Source: Pelomonas sp041914785
GTDB taxonomy: Bacteria; Pseudomonadota; Gammaproteobacteria; Burkholderiales; Burkholderiaceae_C
Assembly: GCA_041914785.1 (NCBI GenBank)
Contig: JAYSCT010000114.1
Coordinates: 1-14,825, forward strand
Direction of reading: 5' to 3'
Length of the DNA: 14,825 nt
In this document: positions 6,620 through 13,419 of the stretch, piece by piece
How positions within the stretch are numbered: the first letter of the stretch is position 1
Layout: each line of letters begins with the position of its first letter
Notes under the pieces: generated by a model
Seen by the model: the letters and a program-made list of their open reading frames with translations, nothing else
Databases searched by the model: none
What the model was told of the DNA's origin: nothing
Program-made: the position numbers and the translations under genes

Positions 6620-7315
6620 ATGCTGCAACTGCTCAACAACATCCAGCACAAGGACCTGCGCGTCATCACCCGGCGCGGCGCGGCATGGGGGGACGACTTC
6701 ATGTCGGCGCCCGTCACCGTGGACGAGTTCCGCAAGCTCCAGGCGCATTACCCCATCGTCTTCCAGCCGGACGACCGGGGTGGCTTCGTGCCGACCGCGC
6801 TGTTCGGCCTGCAACACGGAGAGAACCTGTTCCTGGACGGCCAGGGCTGGGACGGCGACTGCCTGCCGCTGTCGGTGCAGCGCCTGCCGTTCTCCATCGG
6901 CATCGCCGACGACGAGCTGCGCATGATGGTCGACATGGACAGCAAGCGGATCTCTCATGGCGCCGAGGGCGAGGCCGTGTTCCTGCCGCATGGCGGCACG
7001 ACCGACTTCACCGAGAATGCCAACGCCGTGCTGCGCACGCTGCACGAGGGCCTCCAGGCGACGACCGATTTCGTGCAGACGCTGATGAGGCACGAGCTGC
7101 TGGAACCCTTCGTGCTCGACGTCGAGCGCCCGGACGGCTCGCGCGGCCAGCTGGTGGGTTTTCACATCATCCACGAGGAGCGCCTCGCCGCGCTGGACGC
7201 CGCCACCGTGGCCTTGCTGCACCAGGCCGACTACCTTCAGCCCGTCTACATGGCGATCGCGTCGCTGTCCAATTTCACGGTGCTGATCAAGCGCCACCTG
7301 GCGCGCCAGGCCTGA
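6620..7315 (+). CDS. SapC-family protein
   Basis: A 231-residue protein recognised as SapC-like (PF07277) from its N-terminal pattern: HYPIVFQPD (43-51), ALFGL (60-64), GENLFLDGQGWDGDCLPLSVQRLPF (67-91) and the C-terminal FHIIHEERL (181-189). The family is named after a Campylobacter fetus S-layer locus protein; its biochemical role is not established. No signal peptide or membrane segment is seen, so it is probably cytoplasmic. It starts 16 bases after the first halogenase and ends 5 bases before the next gene, so it is translated within the same operon. No clear Shine-Dalgarno. In Xanthomonadales and Caulobacterales, SapC genes recur beside TonB-dependent receptors, Pass1 proteins and tryptophan halogenases, which is exactly the context here. 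Confidence 0.88.
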   Translation: MLQLLNNIQHKDLRVITRRGAAWGDDFMSAPVTVDEFRKLQAHYPIVFQPDDRGGFVPTALFGLQHGENLFLDGQGWDGDCLPLSVQRLPFSIGIADDELRMMVDMDSKRISHGAEGEAVFLPHGGTTDFTENANAVLRTLHEGLQATTDFVQTLMRHELLEPFVLDVERPDGSRGQLVGFHIIHEERLAALDAATVALLHQADYLQPVYMAIASLSNFTVLIKRHLARQA

Positions 7316-7320
7316 CGCCC

Positions 7321-8313
7321 ATGCCGGAGCGCGCCGACGTGAGTGCCCATGGCCTCGGGGCCGTGCCTGCCGACGTGCTGCAGTCGACGCGGCCCGTGCT
7401 GCTGCGCGGGCTGGTGAGGCACTGGCCGTTGGTGCAGGCAGCACTGCGTTCGGACGCCGAGTTCTGCGACTACCTGCGCGGCTTCGGGGCCGACGCGCGC
7501 CTGAACCTGTGGCGCGGTGCGCCGGAGATCGCCGGGCGCTTTTTCTACAACGCCGATTTCACCGACTTCAACTTCCGCCGCGAGACCCACACCTTCGGCG
7601 CGCTGCTGGACGAACTGCTGGCCGGCACGCCCGACGCCGTCTACCTCGGCTCCACCGGCATCGACTACTGTTTCCCGGGCCTGCGCGCGCCCAACGATCT
7701 GCCTGCGCTGGCCCCGTTCAACCCGCATGTGAGCCTCTGGCTGGGCAACCGCATGCAGGTGGCCACGCATTTCGACCTGCCCGACAACATCGCCTGCGTC
7801 GTTGCCGGTCGGCGCCGTTTCACGGTGTTCCCGCCCGAACAGGTGACCAACCTCTACGTGGGGCCGCTGGACCTGACGCCGGCCGGTCAGCCCATCAGCC
7901 TGGTGGATCACGCGCGGCCCGATCTCGACCGTTTCCCGCGGTACGCACAGGCGCAGGCGCAGGCGCAGGTTTTTGAACTGCTGCCCGGCGACGCGCTTTT
8001 CATTCCGAGCCAGTGGTGGCATGGCGTGGAGTCGCTGGAGCCCGTCAGCTGCCTCGTCAACTTCTGGTGGCGGCAGTCGCCGGCGTTCATGGACACGCCG
8101 CTGAACACGCTGATGATGGCGCTGCTGTCGCTGCGCGATCTGCCACCGGCCCAGCGTGACGCCTGGCGCGCGCTGTTCAACCACTACGTGTTCGACGCCG
8201 ACGACCAGACGGCGGCGCACATCCCGCCCGCCGCGCGCGGCGTCCTCGCGCCAATGAACGACACCAGCGCGCGCCAGCTGCGCGCGATGCTGCTGAACCG
8301 GCTCAACCGCTGA
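7321..8313 (+). CDS. JmjC/cupin_8 (Pass1-like) putative Fe(II)/2-oxoglutarate oxygenase
   Basis: A 330-residue protein of the cupin-like (cupin_8, JmjC-type) family related to HSPBAP1/PASS1. RPVLLRGLVRHWP (24-36) is the typical N-terminal family signature. The jelly-roll core follows with THFDLPDNIACVVAGRRRFTVFP (149-171) and LPGDALFIPSQWWHGVESL (221-239). H150, D152 and H234 form an HxD...H facial triad suited to Fe(II), so it is probably an active hydroxylase or demethylase-like enzyme rather than a structural cupin. Its target (protein side chain or small molecule) is unknown. The frame is open further upstream, but the ATG at 7321, 5 bases after the SapC stop, gives the normal family N-terminus; an earlier start would overlap SapC almost fully. 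An Ala-Gln repeat occupies residues 209-216. The next gene starts 6 bases after the stop. Confidence 0.88.
   Translation: MPERADVSAHGLGAVPADVLQSTRPVLLRGLVRHWPLVQAALRSDAEFCDYLRGFGADARLNLWRGAPEIAGRFFYNADFTDFNFRRETHTFGALLDELLAGTPDAVYLGSTGIDYCFPGLRAPNDLPALAPFNPHVSLWLGNRMQVATHFDLPDNIACVVAGRRRFTVFPPEQVTNLYVGPLDLTPAGQPISLVDHARPDLDRFPRYAQAQAQAQVFELLPGDALFIPSQWWHGVESLEPVSCLVNFWWRQSPAFMDTPLNTLMMALLSLRDLPPAQRDAWRALFNHYVFDADDQTAAHIPPAARGVLAPMNDTSARQLRAMLLNRLNR
7945..7968 (+). repeat. Short hexanucleotide repeat encoding (Ala-Gln)4
   Basis: Four tandem units of GCGCAG (the first is GCACAG) inside the cupin_8 gene encode AQAQAQAQ between the two metal-ligand segments. Such a repeat could vary in copy number in frame, lengthening or shortening a surface loop. 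It may equally be chance. Confidence 0.6.
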
Positions 8314-8319
8314 ACCGCC

Positions 8320-10551
8320 ATGACCCTGCACACCCCGTCCCAACCCATCCGTCGCGTCGTCATCGCCGGCGGCGGCACCGCCGGCTGGATGGTGGCCGCC
8401 GGCCTGTCCAAATGCCTGGGCCGGCAGGTCGACATCCGGCTCGTCGAGTCCGAGGAGATCGGCACCGTGGGCGTCGGCGAGGCCACCATCCCGACGCTGC
8501 ACATCCTCCACGAGATCCTGGACCTGGACGAGAAGGAATTCATCCAGGCCACGCAGGCCACCTTCAAGCTGGGCATCAGCTTCGAGAACTGGCGCAATGT
8601 CGGCGAGGACTACTTCCACTCCTTCGGCAAGACCGGCCAGGGCCACTGGACGGCGGGCTTCCACCACTTCTGGCTGGAAGGCCGCCGGCGCGGCCTGGCC
8701 AGCAGCTACGGCGACTACTGCCTGGAGCTGCGCGCGGCGATGGAGAACCGCTTCGCGCTGCTGCCCGACAACGGCATCAACTACGCCTACCACTTCGACG
8801 CCACGCTGTACGGCCAGTACCTGCGTCGCTTCGCCGAGAACCTCGGCGTGCAGCGCCTCGAGGGCAAGATCGCGCGGGTCCACCAGGATGCCGACAGCGG
8901 CTTCCTCACCGGCCTGCAGCTGGCCGACGGCACGCTGGTGGAGGGCGACTTCTTCATCGACTGCACCGGCATGCGCTCGCTGCTGCTGGGCGAGACGCTG
9001 GGCGTGCGCTACGAGAGCTGGTCGCACTGGTTGCCCTGCGACAGCGCGCTGGCCGTGCAGACCACGCGTGTCGGCGAGCCCGTGCCGTACACGCGCTCCA
9101 TCGCCCACCCCTGGGGCTGGCAGTGGCGCATCCCGCTGCAGCACCGCGTCGGCAACGGCGTCGTCTTCAGCAGCCGGCATGTCAGCGATGACGAGGCCAA
9201 GGCCGCGCTGCTGGCCAACGTCGAGGGCGAGGTGCTGCGCGAGCCGCGCGTCATCCGCTTCACGCCGGGCCAGCGCGAGCGGGTCTGGGAGAAGAACTGC
9301 GTCGCCATCGGCCTGTCCAGCGGCTTCCTGGAGCCGCTGGAGTCCACCAGCATCCACCTGATCCAGAAGGGCCTGACCCGGCTCGTCGAGCTGTTCCCCA
9401 CCGATGGGGTGCGCCAGAGCGACATCGACGAATACAACCTGCAGACCCGCGACGCCATCGAGGTCGTGCGCGACTTCATCATCCTGCACTACCACGTGAC
9501 GAACCGCGACGACTCGGCCTTCTGGCGCGGCTGCCGCGACATGGCCGTGCCGCCGCTGCTCGCGCACCGCATCCAGCACTTCCGCGACACGGCGCGCATC
9601 ATGCTGCGCCAGGGCGAGCTGTTCGCCGAGAACTCCTGGGTGCAGGTGATGATGGGGCAGGGCATCCTGCCCGCCAGCCATCACCCGATCACGCGCAACA
9701 TGGACGACCGCTCGCTGGGCGACTTCCTCGGCGGTATCCGCAAGGACGTGGCCCGCACGCTGATGAAGCTGCCCACGCACCAGCAGTTCATCGACCGGTT
9801 CTGCCCGGCGCCCCATGCCAGCGTCCAGGGCGGCGCGCCGCGGCTGCACCTCAACCCCGATGCACGCGTGGAGGTGATGACGCTGGCCGACGGCGCCCGC
9901 GTCTTCATCGTCGACGACTTCGCGCAGGACCCCGACGCGCTGGTCGCGCTGCTGCAGTCCGACCAGCAGCGCTTCAAGCCCGTGCCGGGCCATCCCTACC
10001 CCGGCCCGCAGCTGGGCCTGCCCGACAGCATGCTCGCCGAGCTGGACGCGTTCTTCCGCCAGCGCCTGGGCGGCGCACTGCAGCTGGGCGCGCCGCTGGG
10101 CGCGATGGCGCGGTTCTCGCGTGTCGTGCAGGACCCCGCCACGCTCGACGCCCGCCAGCGCCTCTGCCACCGCGACGACTCCGGCATGGCCGCCGACGAG
10201 ACGGTGGCCGCCGCGGTGCACTACCTCTTCAAGGACGAGCAGTTGGGCGGCACGGTGTTCTTCCGCTCGCTGATGTCGGAGGCCGACACGGCGCGCCTGC
10301 GGCACGACGCCGACGTGCTGGACGCCAGCGCGTTCGGCGACAAGTACGGCCTGGCGCCCGGCTACATGACCGAGAGCAACCGCTACTTCGAGGTCATCGG
10401 CCGCGTGCCGGCGCGCTGGAACCGCGCCATCTTCTACGACGGCGGCATCTTCCATTCCGGCGACATCCGCTGGGCCGCCGCCCGCGCGGGCTACCTCGCC
10501 GACCCCGGCCGGCTGACGCTCAACGCGTTCTTCAAGAGCCGCAAGCGCTGA
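8320..10551 (+). CDS. Flavin-dependent (tryptophan) halogenase fused to a DUF6445-like C-terminal domain
   Basis: 743 residues, against about 500-530 for a usual halogenase. Residues 1-505 are a complete enzyme: GGGTAGW (17-23), VGVGEATIPTL (50-60), candidate catalytic K83 (TFKLGISFENW), intact WxWxIP as WQWRIP (267-272), and GFLEPLESTSIHLI with E338 (335-348). After PHASVQGGAPRLHL comes a domain of about 230 residues (515-743). Its features are IVDDFAQDPDALVALL, PYPGPQ, RLCHRDDSG, AVHYLFKDEQLGGTVFFRS, NRYFEVIGRVPARWNRAIFYDGGIFHSGDI and GRLTLNAFFKSRKR. I read this as DUF6445, usually a separate gene beside halogenases. H617/D619, H712 and R731 are spaced like the HxD...H...R set of Fe(II)/2-oxoglutarate oxygenases, so a second oxidative activity is possible (inference). 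The start 6 bases after the cupin gene fits an operon. It is the last cassette gene; hemC begins 32 bases downstream. Confidence 0.92.
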   Translation: MTLHTPSQPIRRVVIAGGGTAGWMVAAGLSKCLGRQVDIRLVESEEIGTVGVGEATIPTLHILHEILDLDEKEFIQATQATFKLGISFENWRNVGEDYFHSFGKTGQGHWTAGFHHFWLEGRRRGLASSYGDYCLELRAAMENRFALLPDNGINYAYHFDATLYGQYLRRFAENLGVQRLEGKIARVHQDADSGFLTGLQLADGTLVEGDFFIDCTGMRSLLLGETLGVRYESWSHWLPCDSALAVQTTRVGEPVPYTRSIAHPWGWQWRIPLQHRVGNGVVFSSRHVSDDEAKAALLANVEGEVLREPRVIRFTPGQRERVWEKNCVAIGLSSGFLEPLESTSIHLIQKGLTRLVELFPTDGVRQSDIDEYNLQTRDAIEVVRDFIILHYHVTNRDDSAFWRGCRDMAVPPLLAHRIQHFRDTARIMLRQGELFAENSWVQVMMGQGILPASHHPITRNMDDRSLGDFLGGIRKDVARTLMKLPTHQQFIDRFCPAPHASVQGGAPRLHLNPDARVEVMTLADGARVFIVDDFAQDPDALVALLQSDQQRFKPVPGHPYPGPQLGLPDSMLAELDAFFRQRLGGALQLGAPLGAMARFSRVVQDPATLDARQRLCHRDDSGMAADETVAAAVHYLFKDEQLGGTVFFRSLMSEADTARLRHDADVLDASAFGDKYGLAPGYMTESNRYFEVIGRVPARWNRAIFYDGGIFHSGDIRWAAARAGYLADPGRLTLNAFFKSRKR

Positions 10552-10570
10552 GGCCGCGCGCCATGGCCTC

Positions 10571-10583
10571 GATAATCGTCGCC
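10571..10583 (+). promoter_or_regulatory. Possible -10 element for a leaderless hemC transcript
   Basis: GATAAT at 10571-10576 matches five of six bases of the sigma-70 -10 consensus and ends 7 bases before the hemC ATG at 10584. Transcription would begin at or next to the start codon. No Shine-Dalgarno is seen and the -35 region is poor (TGAGGC at 10549-10554). If real, the haem genes have their own promoter despite the 32-base spacing from the halogenase gene. Confidence 0.33.
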
Positions 10584-11510
10584 ATGACCACCTCCATCAC
10601 CATCGCCACGCGCGAGAGCCGCCTGGCGTTGTGGCAGGCCGAACACGTGCAGGCCCGCCTGGGCCGCGAGCTCGGCATCACCGCCACGCTGCTGGGCATG
10701 ACCACCCGCGGCGACCAGATCCTCGACCGCACGCTGTCCAAGGTCGGCGGCAAGGGCTTGTTCGTCAAGGAGCTGGAGACGGCCCTGGCCGAGGGCCGCG
10801 CGCAGCTGGCCGTGCACTCGCTGAAGGACGTGCCGATGGAGCTGCCCGAGGGCTTCGTGCTCGCGGCGGTGCTGGAGCGCGAGGACCCGCGGGACGCCTT
10901 CGTGTCCAACGACTACGCGTCGCTGGCCGAGCTGCCCGAGGGTGCCGTCGTCGGCAGCTCCAGCCTGCGCCGCGTGACGCAGCTGCTCAGCCTGCGGCCC
11001 GACCTGCGCGTGGAGCCGCTGCGCGGCAACCTCGATACCCGGCTGCGCAAGCTCGACGACGGCGGCTACCACGCCATCGTGCTGGCCGCCGCAGGCCTCA
11101 AGCGCCTGGAGCTGGCCCACCGCGTGCGCGCGGTGTTCGAGGTGGACCAGATGCTGCCCTGCGCCGGCCAGGGCGCGCTGGGCCTGGAGATTCGCGCCGA
11201 CGACGCCGCGCTGGCCGACGCGCTGGCCCGGCTGGCGCACCGGCCCACGCAGCTGGCCTGCGAGGCCGAGCGTGCCGTGTCCCGCGCGCTGGGCGGCAGC
11301 TGCAGCCTGCCGCTGGCCGCTCACGCGCGCTGGCAGGGCGGCACGCTGCGTCTGGCCGCCGCGCTGGGGCATGCCGAGGCGCACACCGCGCCGCTGCTGC
11401 GCGCCGAGGCCGCTGGCGACGTGACCGACGTCGCCGGCGCCCGTGCGCTGGGCCAGCAGGCCGCCGCGCAGCTGCGCGAGCGCGGCGCCGGCGCCTACCT
11501 GCCCGGATGA
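10584..11510 (+). CDS. hemC: Porphobilinogen deaminase (hydroxymethylbilane synthase)
   Basis: Joins four porphobilinogen molecules into hydroxymethylbilane, using a covalently bound dipyrromethane cofactor, in the cytoplasm. The 308 residues (E. coli 313) show the N-terminal IATRESRLALWQ (7-18), KVGGKGLFVKELE (53-65), HSLKDVP with catalytic-site Asp82 (78-84), GSSSLRR (124-130), RGNLDTRL (147-154), and GGSCSLP with cofactor-binding Cys240 (237-243). All key residues are present. The start at 10584 was preferred over the in-frame ATG at 10563 because it places IATR about six residues from the N-terminus as in homologues. Its last codon overlaps the hemD start (ATGA). It is the first gene of the haem cluster and lies directly behind the halogenase cassette on the same strand. 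Confidence 0.97.
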   Translation: MTTSITIATRESRLALWQAEHVQARLGRELGITATLLGMTTRGDQILDRTLSKVGGKGLFVKELETALAEGRAQLAVHSLKDVPMELPEGFVLAAVLEREDPRDAFVSNDYASLAELPEGAVVGSSSLRRVTQLLSLRPDLRVEPLRGNLDTRLRKLDDGGYHAIVLAAAGLKRLELAHRVRAVFEVDQMLPCAGQGALGLEIRADDAALADALARLAHRPTQLACEAERAVSRALGGSCSLPLAAHARWQGGTLRLAAALGHAEAHTAPLLRAEAAGDVTDVAGARALGQQAAAQLRERGAGAYLPG

Positions 11511-12250
11511 CCACCCTCATCGTCACCCGGCCCCGCCCGCAGTGCGAGGCCTGGCTGGCGCGGCTGGCGGCGTTGGGCGTGCCCGCCGGGGCGCTGCCGC
11601 TGATCGAGATCCTGCCGGCCCGCGATGCCGCGCCCGTGCAGGCCGCCTGGGGCAGGCTGCCCGCGGTGGACCTGGCGGTGTTCGTCAGCCCCAATGCCGT
11701 CGAACAGTTTTTCGCCCGCGCCGACGGCACCGCCTGGCCGGCGCACACGCTGGCTGCCTGCGTGGGCCCCGGCAGCGCGCAGGCGCTGGCCGCGCACGGC
11801 GTGCCGGCAACCCTCATCGTCCAGCCCGCGGCGGATGCCGCCAGCCTGGACTCCGAGCATCTGTGGCAACAGCTGGCCCCCCGGCGCGACTGGGCCGGTG
11901 CCCGCGTGCTGCTGCTGCGCGGCGACGGCGGCCGCGAATGGCTGGCCGAGCGCCTGGCCGAGGCCGGCGCGCAGGTGGAGGCGGTCACCGTCTACCACCG
12001 CAGCGGCCCGCACTTCGATGCCGCCGAACAGGCGCTGCTGGCCGACGTGCTGGCCCGGCCGGCCGCCCATGCCTGGCTGTTCAGCAGCGCCGAGGCCGTG
12101 GGCCACCTGCAGGGCCTGCCGCTGGCAGGCCAGCGCGCCATCGCCACCCACCCACGCATCGCCGAGGCCGCCCGCGCCGCCGGATTTCATCCTGTGGTTT
12201 TGGCGCGACCCGACCCCGAAGCGGTGACGCAGGCCCTGAAAGCCCTCTGA
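11507..12250 (+). CDS. hemD: Uroporphyrinogen-III synthase
   Basis: Cyclises hydroxymethylbilane, inverting ring D, to give uroporphyrinogen III. The 247-residue protein starts TLIVTRPRPQCEAWLARL, typical of HemD. Other features are PLIEILPA (28-35), VFVSPNAVEQFF (59-70), ACVGPGSAQAL (83-93), VLLLRGDGGREWLAERL (129-145), VTVYHRSGP (154-162) and AWLFSSAEAVGHL (184-196). HemD is poorly conserved, so position after hemC is an important part of the evidence. The ATG shares bases with the hemC stop (ATGA overlap), implying translational coupling. Length is normal (about 240-260). Confidence 0.93.
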   Translation: MTTLIVTRPRPQCEAWLARLAALGVPAGALPLIEILPARDAAPVQAAWGRLPAVDLAVFVSPNAVEQFFARADGTAWPAHTLAACVGPGSAQALAAHGVPATLIVQPAADAASLDSEHLWQQLAPRRDWAGARVLLLRGDGGREWLAERLAEAGAQVEAVTVYHRSGPHFDAAEQALLADVLARPAAHAWLFSSAEAVGHLQGLPLAGQRAIATHPRIAEAARAAGFHPVVLARPDPEAVTQALKAL

Positions 12251-12266
12251 CAGAATCCGTCGCACT

Positions 12267-13406
12267 GTGACCGAGCCGATTACCGCTGTTGTTCCCGCGG
12301 CCGAGCCCGCGGCCCCGCCGCCCCCCGCCACCCCTTTGCTGCCAGCCTGGCTCCCCTGGCTGCTGGCGCTGCTGGGTGCGGCCGTGCTGTTGTGTGTCGT
12401 GCTGGCCTGGCAGAGCCTGTCGCGCCAGCAGTCGCTGGAGCAGGAGCTCGTGCGCCGCCAGGAGACCAGCCACGCCGAGGCGACCGAGGCGCGGCTCGCT
12501 GCCAAGCAGTCCGCCGACCTGGTGCGCGACACGGCCGCCAAGGTCTCGCTGCTGGAGGCGCGCCTGGCCGAGGTGGCGCTGCAGCGCGGCCAGCTCGAAG
12601 AGCTGATCCAGTCCATGTCCCGCTCGCGCGACGAGAACGTCGTCGGCGACATCGAGGCTGCCATCCGCGTGGCGCTGCAGCAGACGCAGATCACCGGCAG
12701 CGCCGAGCCGCTGGTGGCCACGCTCAAGCAGGCCGACGAGCGCCTGCTGCGCTACAAGCAGCCGCGCCTGGAAGGCGTGCGCCGCGCCGTCGCCCGCGAC
12801 CTGGACCGCGTGAAGGCCGTCGCCACCGTCGACGTCTCCACGCTGACCATCAAGCTCGACGAGGTCGTGCGCATGGCCGACGAGCTGCCGCTGGTATCCG
12901 GCGGCGACCTGGTCTCCACGCCGCGCGAGGAGCGCCGCGCCGACGCCGCGGCCAAGGAGCGCGAGCGCGCACTGCAACTGCAGCGCGAGCAGGCCGCCGC
13001 GGCCGCCGAGGGGCGCCTGTCGCTGTGGTGGTGGCAGGCCACGCAGCAGCTGTCCAGCTGGACCGGCCTCGCCTGGGGCGAGGCGAAGACGCTGCTGCGC
13101 GTGACCCGCATCGAGCACCCCGAGGCCGCGCTGATCTCGCCCGACCAGAGCTTCTTCCTGCGCGAGAACCTCAAGTTGCGCCTGCTCAACGCGCGCCTGG
13201 CGCTGCTGAGCCGCCAGTTCGACACCACGCAGTCCGACCTGCGCGACAGCCAGGAGATGCTCAGCCGCTACTTCGACACGCGCTCGCGCAAGGTCGCGAG
13301 CGTCGCCGAGCTGCTGCGCCAGGTGGCCGGCCAGGCCCGCCAGGTCAGCGTGCCTCGCCCGGACGACACGCTGGCTGCGCTGACCGCCGCCGCGGCCGGC
13401 CGTTGA
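12267..13406 (+). CDS. hemX: HemX-family membrane-anchored protein
   Basis: A 379-residue protein with a GTG start 16 bases after hemD. The N-terminus is Ala/Pro-rich, followed by one transmembrane helix (about 28-48, LPWLLALLGAAVLLCVVLAW). A long helical coiled-coil segment rich in Gln, Glu, Ala and Arg follows (about 50-115), then an alpha-helical domain including WWWQATQQLSSWTGLAW (about 253-269). The family (PF04375) is often labelled uroporphyrinogen-III C-methyltransferase, but there is no SAM-binding methyltransferase domain here, so that label should not be taken literally. It is presumed to be an inner-membrane accessory to haem synthesis; its molecular role is not proven. The hemC-hemD-hemX-hemY order supports the assignment. 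Confidence 0.88.
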   Translation: MTEPITAVVPAAEPAAPPPPATPLLPAWLPWLLALLGAAVLLCVVLAWQSLSRQQSLEQELVRRQETSHAEATEARLAAKQSADLVRDTAAKVSLLEARLAEVALQRGQLEELIQSMSRSRDENVVGDIEAAIRVALQQTQITGSAEPLVATLKQADERLLRYKQPRLEGVRRAVARDLDRVKAVATVDVSTLTIKLDEVVRMADELPLVSGGDLVSTPREERRADAAAKERERALQLQREQAAAAAEGRLSLWWWQATQQLSSWTGLAWGEAKTLLRVTRIEHPEAALISPDQSFFLRENLKLRLLNARLALLSRQFDTTQSDLRDSQEMLSRYFDTRSRKVASVAELLRQVAGQARQVSVPRPDDTLAALTAAAAGR

Positions 13407-13419
13407 AGGGGAGGGCAGC

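Noticed and set aside
6685..7320. 212-residue upstream extension of the cupin_8 protein
   Set aside because: It overlaps nearly all of SapC in another frame and its translation is Arg/Pro/Ala-rich. The ATG at 7321 gives the standard family start.
7246..10455. 1069-codon minus-strand open frame opposite the cupin and second halogenase genes
   Set aside because: Antisense shadow. The plus-strand proteins carry clear catalytic motifs, while this frame is low-complexity.
10563..10583. Earlier in-frame ATG for hemC at 10563
   Set aside because: It would add seven residues (MASIIVA) not typical of HemC and would include the candidate -10 element. Kept only as an alternative.
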